In this document: piece by piece, positions 1 to 7,247 of the stretch
Layout: the number at the start of each line of letters is the position of its first letter
Numbering within the stretch: position 1 is the first letter of the stretch
From: Alphaproteobacteria bacterium
Lineage (GTDB): Bacteria > Pseudomonadota > Alphaproteobacteria > Micropepsales > Micropepsaceae
Reading direction: 5' to 3'
Length of the DNA stretch: 64,000 nt
Assembly: GCA_025361185.1 (NCBI GenBank)
Contig: JANYAR010000048.1
Location: 29,602-93,601, forward strand
Notes under the pieces: model-generated
What the model was told of the DNA's origin: nothing
The model's input: only the letters and a program-made list of their open reading frames with translations
Database searches by the model: none
Position numbers and translations under genes: made by a program

Positions 1-552
1 GGCCCCGACGAGCCCATGACGGTGCGCCGCCGCGAGCGGATCGCAGGCGTTTGGGTCAACAGCGACGCGGCCCAGTTCGAAGGCCTGCCGGCCTATTACT
101 ACCTCGCCTCGACCGAGCCGATCGCGCGCATCGCGCCCCGCGAAGCGCTGGCGCGCTATGGCATCGGCCTGCAGGCGCTCAGGCCATCCGTTGTCGGCAG
201 CCACCACGATCCCGAACCCTTCCGCCAAGCGGCGATCCGCTACCATATGCGCGCAGGCCTTTATGCCGAAAGCCCCGGCAGCATCGACTTCCTCAGCGAG
301 ACGCTGTTTCGCACCCGTGTGCCGGTGCCGGCGGGCGTGACACGCGGCCAATACAATGTCGAAGTCTATCTGTTCCGTGACGGCGAGGTGATCAGCGCCC
401 AATCCACACCGATGTTCGTGGACGCCACGGGGTTGGAGCGCCGCCTGTTCGACATGGCGCATAACGCGCCGCTGCGTTACGGCCTGGCCTGCGTCTTCCT
501 GTCGATGCTGCTGGGCTGGATCTCCTCGGTGCTGTTCAGAAGGCCGGACTGA
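1..552 (+). CDS. TIGR02186 (Alph_Pro_TM) family membrane protein, 5' end outside window
   Basis: This is the C-terminal 183 codons of an exported protein of the alphaproteobacterial family TIGR02186 / Alph_Pro_TM. The frame is open to the first base (GPDEP precedes the first ATG at 16), so the true start with its signal peptide lies upstream. Visible are the family-like segment RRRERIAGVWVN near the start, a beta-rich middle part ending in QYNVEVYLFRDGEV, and one C-terminal membrane helix (about YGLACVFLSMLLGWISSVLF) followed by a short basic tail. Function is unknown. In other genomes the family often lies beside TauE/SafE-type sulfite exporters, but that neighbour is not visible here. The family assignment is from recognition of the sequence. 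Confidence 0.8.
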   Translation, partial: GPDEPMTVRRRERIAGVWVNSDAAQFEGLPAYYYLASTEPIARIAPREALARYGIGLQALRPSVVGSHHDPEPFRQAAIRYHMRAGLYAESPGSIDFLSETLFRTRVPVPAGVTRGQYNVEVYLFRDGEVISAQSTPMFVDATGLERRLFDMAHNAPLRYGLACVFLSMLLGWISSVLFRRPD

Positions 553-604
553 TCCGCGTTCACCGGACAGCGGCATTTGGCGCCATTAGGCCCTGGCGAA
601 ACCA

Positions 605-2239
605 TCAGACCATGTCGCCGGCGAGGCCCAGTATCGCCTTGAAGAGGCGGCGCACATCCTGCGGATTGTCCAGCGCCGGCACATCGACCAGGCGAGGCGC
701 AAGCCCGCACGCCCGGGCGATGTCCTCCGCCTCTTTCCGCACGGCGGAAAAATCATCCGATGGCACCGCTATCACCACAAAGGATAGGCCCTGCACCGGC
801 TGCTGCAGCACATGTCCCTTGTCGAACAGATTGTCGACATGCAGCACATTGCGGATGCCGAAGCGTCGCTCCATCCGGCGAACCATCAAGCGGACACGGC
901 GCTTGGGGGCCTCCCCGCCCCTGACGCCGATCAGCAGGTACGGCCGACCTGCATGGCCTTGAAGGAAGTCCGAAAAAGTGGGACTGCCGCGCACGGCGCT
1001 CAGGTGAATCGCGGCATAGACCTTGGTGACGGTGAAATAACTCAGCGCGAAAAGGACGGTGGCCGAGATATCCACCAGATAGGGCGTATAGCTCACGCAA
1101 TAGATGGTGACGGCGATGAAGCCGGTTTGCAGCACCCCGAACAAGGTGTTGATCCAGCGCTGTTCCACCCGGACCATGAAGGTCGCCGCCAGGCCCAGGA
1201 TCGACAAGATCGACAGCAGCGCCATTGCCCAGACCGGGATGACGCGCAGCCATGTTCCCGACTTCATGTCGTCCATCGCCGTCGCCAGGATGGTGTTGTC
1301 GTCCGTTACCGCCGCGGCGGCGGTGCCCCTGATGCCGCCCAAGCCGGTGGCGGTGGCGCCCAGGATGACCAGGCGGCCGCGATAGCGCGCCACCCGCCTT
1401 GTGTCGCCAGACTCCAGATCCGCTGCGACGTCGGCGAAGGAGCGGCGCTCATAGCCGCCGCGCTTGTTTCGCCAATTGAGGATCATGCCATCGGGAAAGT
1501 CGCCGGGTTTGATGCCGGTGCGGATCCCCCCCGCCTCCAGGGCGCGAAGCGGCAGGGAGGGAAACGAAAAGCCTGGTTCGTTCAGATAGGGATCGAAACG
1601 GCGCACGGCGCCGTCACTGTCCACCGGAAGATTGTTGAATCCCAATCGGCCATAAGCAGCGGAAAAGGCCGGCACCAGCACGGCAATGGGCTTTGCGGCG
1701 GCGGCTGGATCGTGGATCTGCGCCCCCGCAAAACGGGTGATGGCCACCTGGCTCTGACTGTCATTGGCGGGATTGAGACGGGTGATCGGCAGGACCGCGT
1801 TCGGCGTGTGTGCCAGCACATCCTGGAATGTGGCGTCGTCCTGCGGGTGATCGCGGTCAGGATCACTGAAGGTCAGGTTGATCAGGATGGATCTTGCGCC
1901 GGCGTCGGCAAGGCCCGCAACGGTCTCGGCGATAACCGATCTCGGCCATGGCCAGCGGCCATGATCCGGCGCCAGCAAGGCCAGCGACCGCTCATCGATA
2001 TCGACAATCAGGATCGACGGATCGGGCGGCGGGCTGGACAGGCGCATCCGCACCGCCAGGTCCAGGGACGTGTTCTTCACACCCGGCGTCGCCCAATTCC
2101 AAACCAGATTGGCCAAAATGGCGATCACGAAGACCGCCGCCAGACCCAGATAGAACATGGTCGAGCGGCCTCGCGCCTGGGCGCCGATCCGCAAGGCCGC
2201 GCTTCTCAAGGCGTCTGGCGCGGGTTGTGGGTCGGTCAA
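605..2239 (-). CDS. CHASE2 domain protein without a catalytic output domain
   Basis: A 544-residue sensor-like membrane protein. One N-terminal membrane helix (about 28-48) is followed by an extracytoplasmic CHASE2 domain (about 50-320, with the typical ILIVDIDERSL and GRWPWPRSV segments). Three membrane helices follow (about 335-410), then a cytoplasmic tail of about 125 residues. CHASE2 proteins normally end in a cyclase, kinase or GGDEF domain. Here the tail (GRPYLLIGVRGGEAPKRRVR onward) shows none that I recognise. The start is TTG at 2239, which overlaps the stop of the M48 protease gene as TTGA, so translation is probably coupled. It is the last gene of the SH3-M48-CHASE2 operon. The CHASE2 call is firm; the job is unknown. 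Confidence 0.85.
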   Translation of the reverse strand: MTDPQPAPDALRSAALRIGAQARGRSTMFYLGLAAVFVIAILANLVWNWATPGVKNTSLDLAVRMRLSSPPPDPSILIVDIDERSLALLAPDHGRWPWPRSVIAETVAGLADAGARSILINLTFSDPDRDHPQDDATFQDVLAHTPNAVLPITRLNPANDSQSQVAITRFAGAQIHDPAAAAKPIAVLVPAFSAAYGRLGFNNLPVDSDGAVRRFDPYLNEPGFSFPSLPLRALEAGGIRTGIKPGDFPDGMILNWRNKRGGYERRSFADVAADLESGDTRRVARYRGRLVILGATATGLGGIRGTAAAAVTDDNTILATAMDDMKSGTWLRVIPVWAMALLSILSILGLAATFMVRVEQRWINTLFGVLQTGFIAVTIYCVSYTPYLVDISATVLFALSYFTVTKVYAAIHLSAVRGSPTFSDFLQGHAGRPYLLIGVRGGEAPKRRVRLMVRRMERRFGIRNVLHVDNLFDKGHVLQQPVQGLSFVVIAVPSDDFSAVRKEAEDIARACGLAPRLVDVPALDNPQDVRRLFKAILGLAGDMV

Positions 2240-3114
2240 TGCGCCGCTCTGATACGCGAGGCTGCGGCAGACGGGGTGGCAGCGGACTCTATTTCCGGCG
2301 TCGCCGCGGCGGTCAGCGCCGCGATCCGGGCCTCGGGTGAGGGATGGGTAGAGAAGAGCAGCGCCGTGTCCGCTCCGGTCTTCAGTGCCTCCAGCCGCTC
2401 CATCACCGCGATCAGCGCCGAGGAGTCGTAACCGGCCCGGGCGGCGATCACCACGCCATCGCGGTCCGCTTCAAATTCGGCGGACTTGTCGAGCCCCCGG
2501 GCGATCAGCTTAGTGCCGAGGTCCGCCACCACTTGCGTCGAACGCCCTGGATCGCTGCTTGCCACCGCGTTCCCGGCCAGGGCGACCAGCTTTTGCTGTT
2601 GAATCACTTTCCATTGGTGGCGGCGATTGACATGGGCGATCTCATGGGCGAGCACCGCCGCCAACTCATCCTCGCTGGTCAGGAGGGCGTAGAGCCCGCG
2701 TGTCACCACGACAATGCCGCCGGGAAAGGCCATGGCGTTGATCGAAGGCGTATCCAGGATGGCGAAGCGCCACTGGACGTCCTTGCGCTCGACCTGCCGC
2801 GCCAGATTGCGGCCGACCAGATTGACATAGGACTGGACGGCCGGATTGCGCCAGGGCGGCGCGGCGCCGAACACCGTGGCGGCGATCGCATCGCCGGAGC
2901 GGGCTTCGTCATCCGCGCTTTGGCCGCCGGCCAGACTCTTGACCTGGCCCAGGATGTCGCCGAGACCGGGCTGGCTGTCTTTGCTTGCACCGGATTTGCC
3001 GAGGAGATCGGTCAGAGACTGGGCATGCGCCGGCACGATGGCAAACAGATGCGCCGCCCAGATTGAAACGAAGATTGAAGCCAGGAAGGACGTAAGACGC
3101 TTGCTCGTGTTCAT
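2236..3114 (-). CDS. M48 family zinc metalloprotease, exported
   Basis: A 292-residue peptidase of family M48 (HtpX/Ste24/BepA-like). The catalytic zinc motif HEIAH is at 157-161, followed by the extended VNRRH. The third ligand region EFEAD is at about 213-217. A signal peptide covers about residues 1-32 (ending AHAQ), so this is a soluble periplasmic enzyme rather than multispanning HtpX. There is no TPR tail like that of BepA. It probably takes part in envelope protein quality control. The ATG start overlaps the stop of the upstream SH3 gene as ATGA, and its own stop overlaps the CHASE2 start. The three are probably made together, perhaps as a module that senses and processes envelope material; that is inference. 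Confidence 0.9.
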   Translation of the reverse strand: MNTSKRLTSFLASIFVSIWAAHLFAIVPAHAQSLTDLLGKSGASKDSQPGLGDILGQVKSLAGGQSADDEARSGDAIAATVFGAAPPWRNPAVQSYVNLVGRNLARQVERKDVQWRFAILDTPSINAMAFPGGIVVVTRGLYALLTSEDELAAVLAHEIAHVNRRHQWKVIQQQKLVALAGNAVASSDPGRSTQVVADLGTKLIARGLDKSAEFEADRDGVVIAARAGYDSSALIAVMERLEALKTGADTALLFSTHPSPEARIAALTAAATPEIESAATPSAAASRIRAAH

Positions 3115-3623
3115 CGCTGACCTCGGCCCGCCTTTGGCTGCCGGATATAGTCTATGCGGCGCGTCTGCAACCGGCCGGATCTGGCGAATTGCTCGGCCGC
3201 CGCTTCACTTGCCGCCGAGCGAGAGAGTGCGGACACCGAAGCGGGGTCCGGCGTGGCGCGGGCAAAATCCGCCGCGTCCAGGCCCCGGCCCCCCGAGGCG
3301 CTGACCACATTGTTTGAACCGGTGCGGCCGCTGGCCAGGGCGACGATCTCGCTCCCCGAGTCGCCGCTGGCCATAGACAGGCGGTCGAGCTTCAGCCATC
3401 CGTTCTGAGCACCGCCATGCACATGCGCCCAGAATCCCTTGCGCTCGACAATATCGACTGTGGCTCCGGCCTTGACGGCGCCTATGGCCGGCGCCTTCGG
3501 CGACGGCTGCGACTGAAGCGGTCCAGCGACGCGGACATGAGCGGGATTGCCCGCGGCGGCCCCGGCATAGAAGAGCGCGCTTGCGACAATTACGACCGCC
3601 CGGACTGAACTGAACCTCGGCAA
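3111..3623 (-). CDS. Bacterial SH3 domain protein, exported
   Basis: About 170 residues: signal peptide (VRAVVIVASALFYAGAAAG), then a bacterial SH3 (SH3_3-like) domain at about 28-82 ending in NGWLKLDRL, then an Ala/Ser-rich tail. Such domains bind cell-wall peptides. The open frame reaches 3773, but its N-terminal extension (GRCCLICP) comes from DNA also found at 6558-6581, so it is repeat and not gene. I place the start at TTG 3623, which has GGAG nine bases upstream and directly precedes the signal peptide. The stop overlaps the ATG of the M48 gene. It is the first gene of the operon. Confidence 0.75.
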   Translation of the reverse strand: MPRFSSVRAVVIVASALFYAGAAAGNPAHVRVAGPLQSQPSPKAPAIGAVKAGATVDIVERKGFWAHVHGGAQNGWLKLDRLSMASGDSGSEIVALASGRTGSNNVVSASGGRGLDAADFARATPDPASVSALSRSAASEAAAEQFARSGRLQTRRIDYIRQPKAGRGQR

Positions 3624-3733
3624 ATGCGTCGTCTCCGCACCCTGGATCAGGTTAGCATTTCGGCAGGGCGCTGTCTGGTCCGACCGCGCTGCGCGGCCTG
3701 CCCATTTTACACCTATCTTTGACCGCTGGCGCT

Positions 3734-3757
3734 GCGGACAGATCAGACAGCAACGCC
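3734..3757. repeat. 24-bp repeat shared exactly with 6558-6581 (degenerate palindrome subfamily)
   Basis: This 24-bp stretch (beginning gcggacagatcagacagc) recurs exactly at 6558-6581. Both lie at the edge of the dispersed palindrome family found at nine other places in the window. This copy has lost most of the left arm. It sits upstream of the SH3-M48-CHASE2 operon and creates a false N-terminal extension of that operon's first frame. Confidence 0.8.
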
Positions 3758-3854
3758 CCGCCCCGTTTCGCACAGAGCCAACTCAGGGTGAGGACGTAAC
3801 CTCCGGCGTCCTGGCACTTCGCAAGCGCCAGATGCTGATTATCCCGAAGGGAAA

Positions 3855-4121
3855 TCAGCTCTTGAAGAGCCCGCCAGCAATACCGCTCATCTTGCCCATG
3901 ATATCCCCAGACGAGATACCCGCATGGCCCATGAGCTCCTGAATCTTCTCAACGGACAGACCATGTTCGGCGGCCGTGGCTTCGATAGCCGCCAGCTGGC
4001 TTGAGCCATCACCGGTCTTGGCCTCAATCATGCTTGCGACAGAAAGCACTGTTTCCGGTGGTATTCCGACTTTGCCAGCGAGTTCTTCGGCCTTACCCGT
4101 CATCATGTCAAAAAGACTCAT
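3855..4121 (-). CDS. Small hypothetical protein, 88 aa
   Basis: An 88-residue, mostly helical, acidic to neutral protein with no signal peptide and no membrane helix (MSLFDMMTGKAEELAGKVGI at the start, IMGKMSGIAGGLFKS at the end). I do not recognise the family. ATG 4121 has GGAG eight bases upstream, which supports translation. It stands alone, divergent from the DUF3761 gene at 4272. Methionine and glycine spacing suggests two helical hairpins. Function unknown. Confidence 0.7.
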   Translation of the reverse strand: MSLFDMMTGKAEELAGKVGIPPETVLSVASMIEAKTGDGSSQLAAIEATAAEHGLSVEKIQELMGHAGISSGDIMGKMSGIAGGLFKS

Positions 4122-4271
4122 TTCGCACTCCGTTTGATGGGCTGCCTGAAAAGCCTATGCCTTATTGCAGGGGCTGTACATGACCACCTGCGGCTAGATG
4201 ATTTACCCAGTGATCGATTGAAAGCCGACGATTTGGGGAGCAAGATCGGTTGTTCAACCAGCGAGGTTCCC

Positions 4272-4661
4272 ATGCGCTATTTGACTGCTGCGATTGTTGC
4301 TGCCGGGCTTTTGGCTGCCCCTGCTTTCATCACGTCCGCGAGCGCGGATACGATGAAGAACTGTGCCGCGTCCTGGAAGAGTATGGCTCCGGCGGACAAG
4401 TCCAAGACAACCTATAAGGCGTTTTCGACCTCGTGCATGAAAGGCAGCAGTGCGCCCGTTGCCGCACCGGCTGCAGCGCCAGTTCCCGCCCCGGCTGCCA
4501 TGGCCGCCCCAACCAAGCCCGCTGCAGCCACACCGGCCAAAGCAGCAATGGGTGCGGCTCCCGCTGGTGCAACCGGCATGTGCAAAGATGGCACCTACAC
4601 GACGTCCAAAACCCACTCCGGCGCGTGTTCCCATCACAAGGGCGTTGCCAAGTGGCTCTAG
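4272..4661 (+). CDS. Secreted DUF3761 domain protein
   Basis: A 129-residue exported protein. The signal peptide (about 1-25) ends in SASADT, then comes a cysteine-containing segment (MKNCAASWKSM), a low-complexity Ala/Pro/Lys linker (about 58-103), and a C-terminal DUF3761-like module with CKDGTYTTSKTHSGACSHH. DUF3761 modules are short, cysteine-paired and histidine-rich, of unknown role, and occur on many small proteobacterial secreted proteins. An upstream in-frame ATG exists at 4134, but the start at 4272 directly precedes the signal peptide and has a gcgagg ribosome site. It is the first of several small plus-strand genes here. Confidence 0.8.
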   Translation: MRYLTAAIVAAGLLAAPAFITSASADTMKNCAASWKSMAPADKSKTTYKAFSTSCMKGSSAPVAAPAAAPVPAPAAMAAPTKPAAATPAKAAMGAAPAGATGMCKDGTYTTSKTHSGACSHHKGVAKWL

Positions 4662-4724
4662 CCTGAAGGAATAAAAGGCACCGGGTAAATTCAAGGAGAA
4701 CCTGGAGAATAACCTTGCGCGTAT

Positions 4725-5006
4725 ATGCGCGTCTGCGGGGGGCAGGAGATGGTCAAAGGTTTAGGGGTAAACCATTGCCCTATTGATGGCGATGAGGCGC
4801 CTACGTTCGCGGCGCGCAAAGGAGTTCTACGGCGAAATTATCACATCATGGTTGTTTGGCCGGACGGCCGCCGCCTAAAGTTAGGTTATTTTCTAAGCAG
4901 ATCAGACGCGGCGCGATGGATCGAGCAGAAGTCCGCTGATTGGCTTACCAAGCAGCATGCAGCAAACAACAAAAATCAAGGCGCTATTGAAAACGCATCT
5001 TTATAG
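4725..5006 (+). CDS. Small hypothetical protein
   Basis: Up to 93 residues. The core NYHIMVVWPDGRRLKLGYFLSRSDAARWIEQ looks like a compact alpha/beta fold and resembles short orphan proteins common in rhizobia-like genomes, though I cannot name a family. The start is uncertain: ATG 4725 has a GGAG rather far upstream, while ATG 4749 follows a purine-rich ggggggcaggag. The N-terminal 8 residues may therefore not be made. No signal peptide. Function unknown. Confidence 0.55.
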   Translation: MRVCGGQEMVKGLGVNHCPIDGDEAPTFAARKGVLRRNYHIMVVWPDGRRLKLGYFLSRSDAARWIEQKSADWLTKQHAANNKNQGAIENASL

Positions 5007-5018
5007 CTTCCGATCATC

Positions 5019-5224
5019 TCATATTCTGATCTTGCCACAGTCGATTGCATAGACGGCCTGACCAACGGGATATTTTGCGTCCATATACTGTGATGTTTCC
5101 CAGATCCTAGTGGTCTTGCCACCAACTTGGAATTCAGTCCCGTCACTCCGCTCAACGCGTGCTCTGTAAAGCTACCGTCGGAAATGCTCCTAATTTTGAA
5201 CCCCGCATGTACAGAGAACGCCAT
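5019..5224 (-). pseudogene. Frameshifted small hypothetical gene
   Basis: Reading leftward from ATG 5224, the first 19 codons (ending SISDGSF) lie in one frame. The continuation lies in another: YRARVERSDGTEF, then QVGGKTTRIWETSQYMDAKY, ending AVYAIDCGKIRI and a stop at 5019-5021. Adding one T to the TTT run after codon 18 would join the two into a 69-residue protein that reads naturally across the join. Either a real one-base deletion or a sequencing error in a homopolymer explains it. No family recognised. About 210 bases to the right (5225-5438) hold no convincing gene. Confidence 0.5.
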
Positions 5225-5438
5225 CAGGGGCTATCCTGTCTTTGACCAGTTGCAATACTACAAGACGTCTGCTGGCACGGGCTGCCACAGCGCCAACGCG
5301 AATTCTAAGGTTCCCATCAGAGCGACGGCTGAAACCAAACAAATTATCTCTCAAACAGCACTACAAATTATGATCCAAATCAAACCATCGGCCGAAGGTG
5401 AAGCGCACACTAATATGCAAATCTAGGAGGCATTGCCT

Positions 5439-6155
5439 ATGCTCAAGAAATCAAGCGCCATATTGATGGCCACGACAATGTTTGCGGGAATGCTCGTCCA
5501 GACCGCCGCCGCCCAACCGGGCTATGGCCAGCCCGGCTATGGAACGCCCCCTGGTGGTGACTACAATGCTGGTTCCCGCGACCGGTACCGCCAGGGTTAC
5601 GACCAGGGTGGCAATCGAGCGCACTACGATGACCGAGGCCAAAATATTCAAGGTCCTCCCGGCGGTTTTAACGATCAGGGTCAAAGTTGGCGCCAGCGCT
5701 ACCAACGCGAATACAGCTACCAAGACGACAATTATTACCGCCAATGCCGCAACCAGGTTGATCCGGCCGGCGTTATCGCGGGGGCCCTGATCGGGGGCCT
5801 GCTGGGCAATGCCTTGGGGCAACGCGGCAGGCGTGGGGTTCCCACCATTGCCGGCGTTGTCGTGGGCGGCGCGCTAGGAGCGGCGCTCACGCGAAATTTA
5901 AACTGCGAGGACCAGAGCTACGCCTATAACACTTATTATAGCGGCTTCAATTCGGGCCGGACCAACGTTCCATATCAATGGCGCAATCCCAATAGTGGCA
6001 ACTATGGCGAGGTTCGCGTCGATAACTACTTCAACGATCCTGGCGGCTTCCGCTGCGCCAACTTCAACCAGCAAATCTTCATCCATGGACGTCCACAAGT
6101 GGCCAATGGGCGCGCTTGCCAGCAACCGGATGGAACCTGGGCAGTTGTGAACTGA
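5439..6155 (+). CDS. Secreted glycine-zipper protein (17 kDa surface-antigen-like)
   Basis: 238 residues. A signal peptide (about 1-26, ending TAAAQ) is followed by a Gly/Tyr/Gln-rich region with PGYG repeats (27-100). A glycine-zipper 2TM-like segment follows (AGALIGGLLGNALGQ ... AGVVVGGALGAALTR, about 110-148), then a C-terminal domain containing RVDNYFNDPGGFRCANFNQQ and ending QQPDGTWAVVN. This layout is that of 17 kDa surface-antigen-like outer-envelope proteins. The start is ATG 5439 with AGGAGG eight bases upstream; an in-frame TTG at 5433 is too close to that site. It is likely anchored in or under the outer membrane. Exact role unknown. Confidence 0.8.
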   Translation: MLKKSSAILMATTMFAGMLVQTAAAQPGYGQPGYGTPPGGDYNAGSRDRYRQGYDQGGNRAHYDDRGQNIQGPPGGFNDQGQSWRQRYQREYSYQDDNYYRQCRNQVDPAGVIAGALIGGLLGNALGQRGRRGVPTIAGVVVGGALGAALTRNLNCEDQSYAYNTYYSGFNSGRTNVPYQWRNPNSGNYGEVRVDNYFNDPGGFRCANFNQQIFIHGRPQVANGRACQQPDGTWAVVN

Positions 6156-6212
6156 TAGGTTACCGAGGACCTGCCGCGACAAGCGGCGCCTAAACTGAAA
6201 AGGAGCTTTGTG

Positions 6213-6443
6213 ATGAGAAACTATTATCTGGCCATTGGTATTGTCCTCATGCTCGCCACGCCCGCGCTAGCGCAGGATGCGGGACTAGTGTTCACGGCCC
6301 TCGACACAAACAAGGACGGCAAAATCAGCCAGGCGGAAGCGCAAAGGAACACAATGGTTTCGGACAACTTCGCAGCTGCCGACAAAAACCACGATGGGTC
6401 TCTCTCTAAGGACGAATTTGTGGCCGCCTTCGGAAAAAAATAG
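6213..6443 (+). CDS. Secreted EF-hand protein, 76 aa
   Basis: A 76-residue protein with a signal peptide (1-20, ending ALAQ) and two EF-hand calcium loops: DTNKDGKISQAE (31-42) and DKNHDGSLSKDE (57-68), each with acidic residues at positions 1, 3, 5 and 12. It should bind two calcium ions in the periplasm. ATG 6213 has AGGAG seven bases upstream; the adjacent GTG 6210 is an alternative. It follows the glycine-zipper gene with a gap of under 60 bases, so the two may share a transcript. The partner is unknown. Confidence 0.85.
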   Translation: MRNYYLAIGIVLMLATPALAQDAGLVFTALDTNKDGKISQAEAQRNTMVSDNFAAADKNHDGSLSKDEFVAAFGKK

Positions 6444-6537
6444 GCGGGACCAAAGCCCCCCAGCGCCATCCGGCAAAACAACCCGGTCGGCCCCTCCTCC
6501 CATCTGAAACCCGGCGATATCCAGCGCGCAGCACATG

Positions 6538-6581
6538 ATGTCCACTTTTGGCGCAAAGCGGACAGATCAGACAGCAACGCC
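6538..6581. repeat. Dispersed palindrome copy overlapping the 3' end of pdeM
   Basis: A copy of the window-wide palindrome (ATGTCC ... GCGGACA arms around tttggcgcaaa), followed by the same flank as at 3734-3757. Its right part contains the pdeM stop codon and supplies the last four or five codons of pdeM, which suggests that insertion of the repeat reset the end of that gene. Confidence 0.8.
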
Positions 6582-7247
6582 TCGCGCCATCGCATAGACC
6601 CGGCTTTGCCCCAGCATATAGGCGTGAAACGGGCCCGCGAACAGGGACGCGAAGGCGGCATCGCCCACATCCAACCCGCCGGTAAAAGCGCCAAAGGAGG
6701 GCAGAACAAGCCTCAACCCATCGGATACAAAACAGCGGCGGCGCACGCTGCGGCCCCATTTGGCCACGCGCGCGCAAGGATGCAAATGGCCCGCGACTTC
6801 GCCGGGCTCAAACGCCGCCAGCGGTTCGTGCCGGAAGATCAGCCCGCCAAGGCGCAGACTTTCCACCACCTCGCCGCCCAGCCAGGCGGGCGGATGGGGA
6901 TCGTGATTGCCCGTGATCCAGGTAAAGCGCGCCTGGCGGACAATATAGTCCAGCTGCGCGCGCGCCTGCTCTCCCAACCGGCTCGCAGCCTCGCCGTCAT
7001 GAAAGGAATCGCCCAGCGCGATCACATGCGCCGGCTTGTGGCGCGCGATTGCCTGGTCCATCCGCAGCAGAGTATCGGCGGTGTCATAGGGCGGCAGGAA
7101 TTGGCGGCTGCGGGCATAGGAACTGCCCTTTTCGAAATGCAGGTCGGAAAAGATCAAGGTGGAATGGGCGGGGCTGAAGGCCGCGCCGCAGGCATCCAGC
7201 AACAGGGTCTGGCCATTCACCTCGATTTGCAGGGTCTCAGTCCACAC
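6567..7247 (-). CDS. pdeM: Ligase-associated DNA damage response endonuclease PdeM
   Basis: A 226-residue calcineurin-like metallophosphoesterase. The metal-binding blocks are present in order: DLHFEKG (35-41), GDSFHD (79-84), GNHD (113-116), HE (140-141) and GHLHP (153-157). This is the PdeM type that accompanies an Lhr-type helicase and often an ATP-dependent ligase in bacterial DNA-damage-response clusters. The gene overlaps the 3' end of the helicase gene by 11 bases and is expressed with it. No ligase or exonuclease gene adjoins the pair here. The final residues RGVAV are encoded within a dispersed repeat, so the native C-terminus may have been altered. Confidence 0.92.
   Translation of the reverse strand: MWTETLQIEVNGQTLLLDACGAAFSPAHSTLIFSDLHFEKGSSYARSRQFLPPYDTADTLLRMDQAIARHKPAHVIALGDSFHDGEAASRLGEQARAQLDYIVRQARFTWITGNHDPHPPAWLGGEVVESLRLGGLIFRHEPLAAFEPGEVAGHLHPCARVAKWGRSVRRRCFVSDGLRLVLPSFGAFTGGLDVGDAAFASLFAGPFHAYMLGQSRVYAMARGVAV

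Noticed and set aside
812..2431. 539-codon rightward frame opposite CHASE2 and M48
   Set aside because: It lies antisense to two genes with clear domains. Long antisense frames are expected in GC-rich DNA. The translation is low in hydrophobic patterning and has no family features.
3624..3773. N-terminal extension of the SH3 gene to 3773
   Set aside because: The extension includes a 24-bp repeat found elsewhere, and the better start (TTG 3623 with GGAG) directly precedes the signal peptide.
5127..5426. 99-codon rightward frame
   Set aside because: It is opposite the frameshifted small gene and runs on into featureless DNA, with no ribosome site of note.
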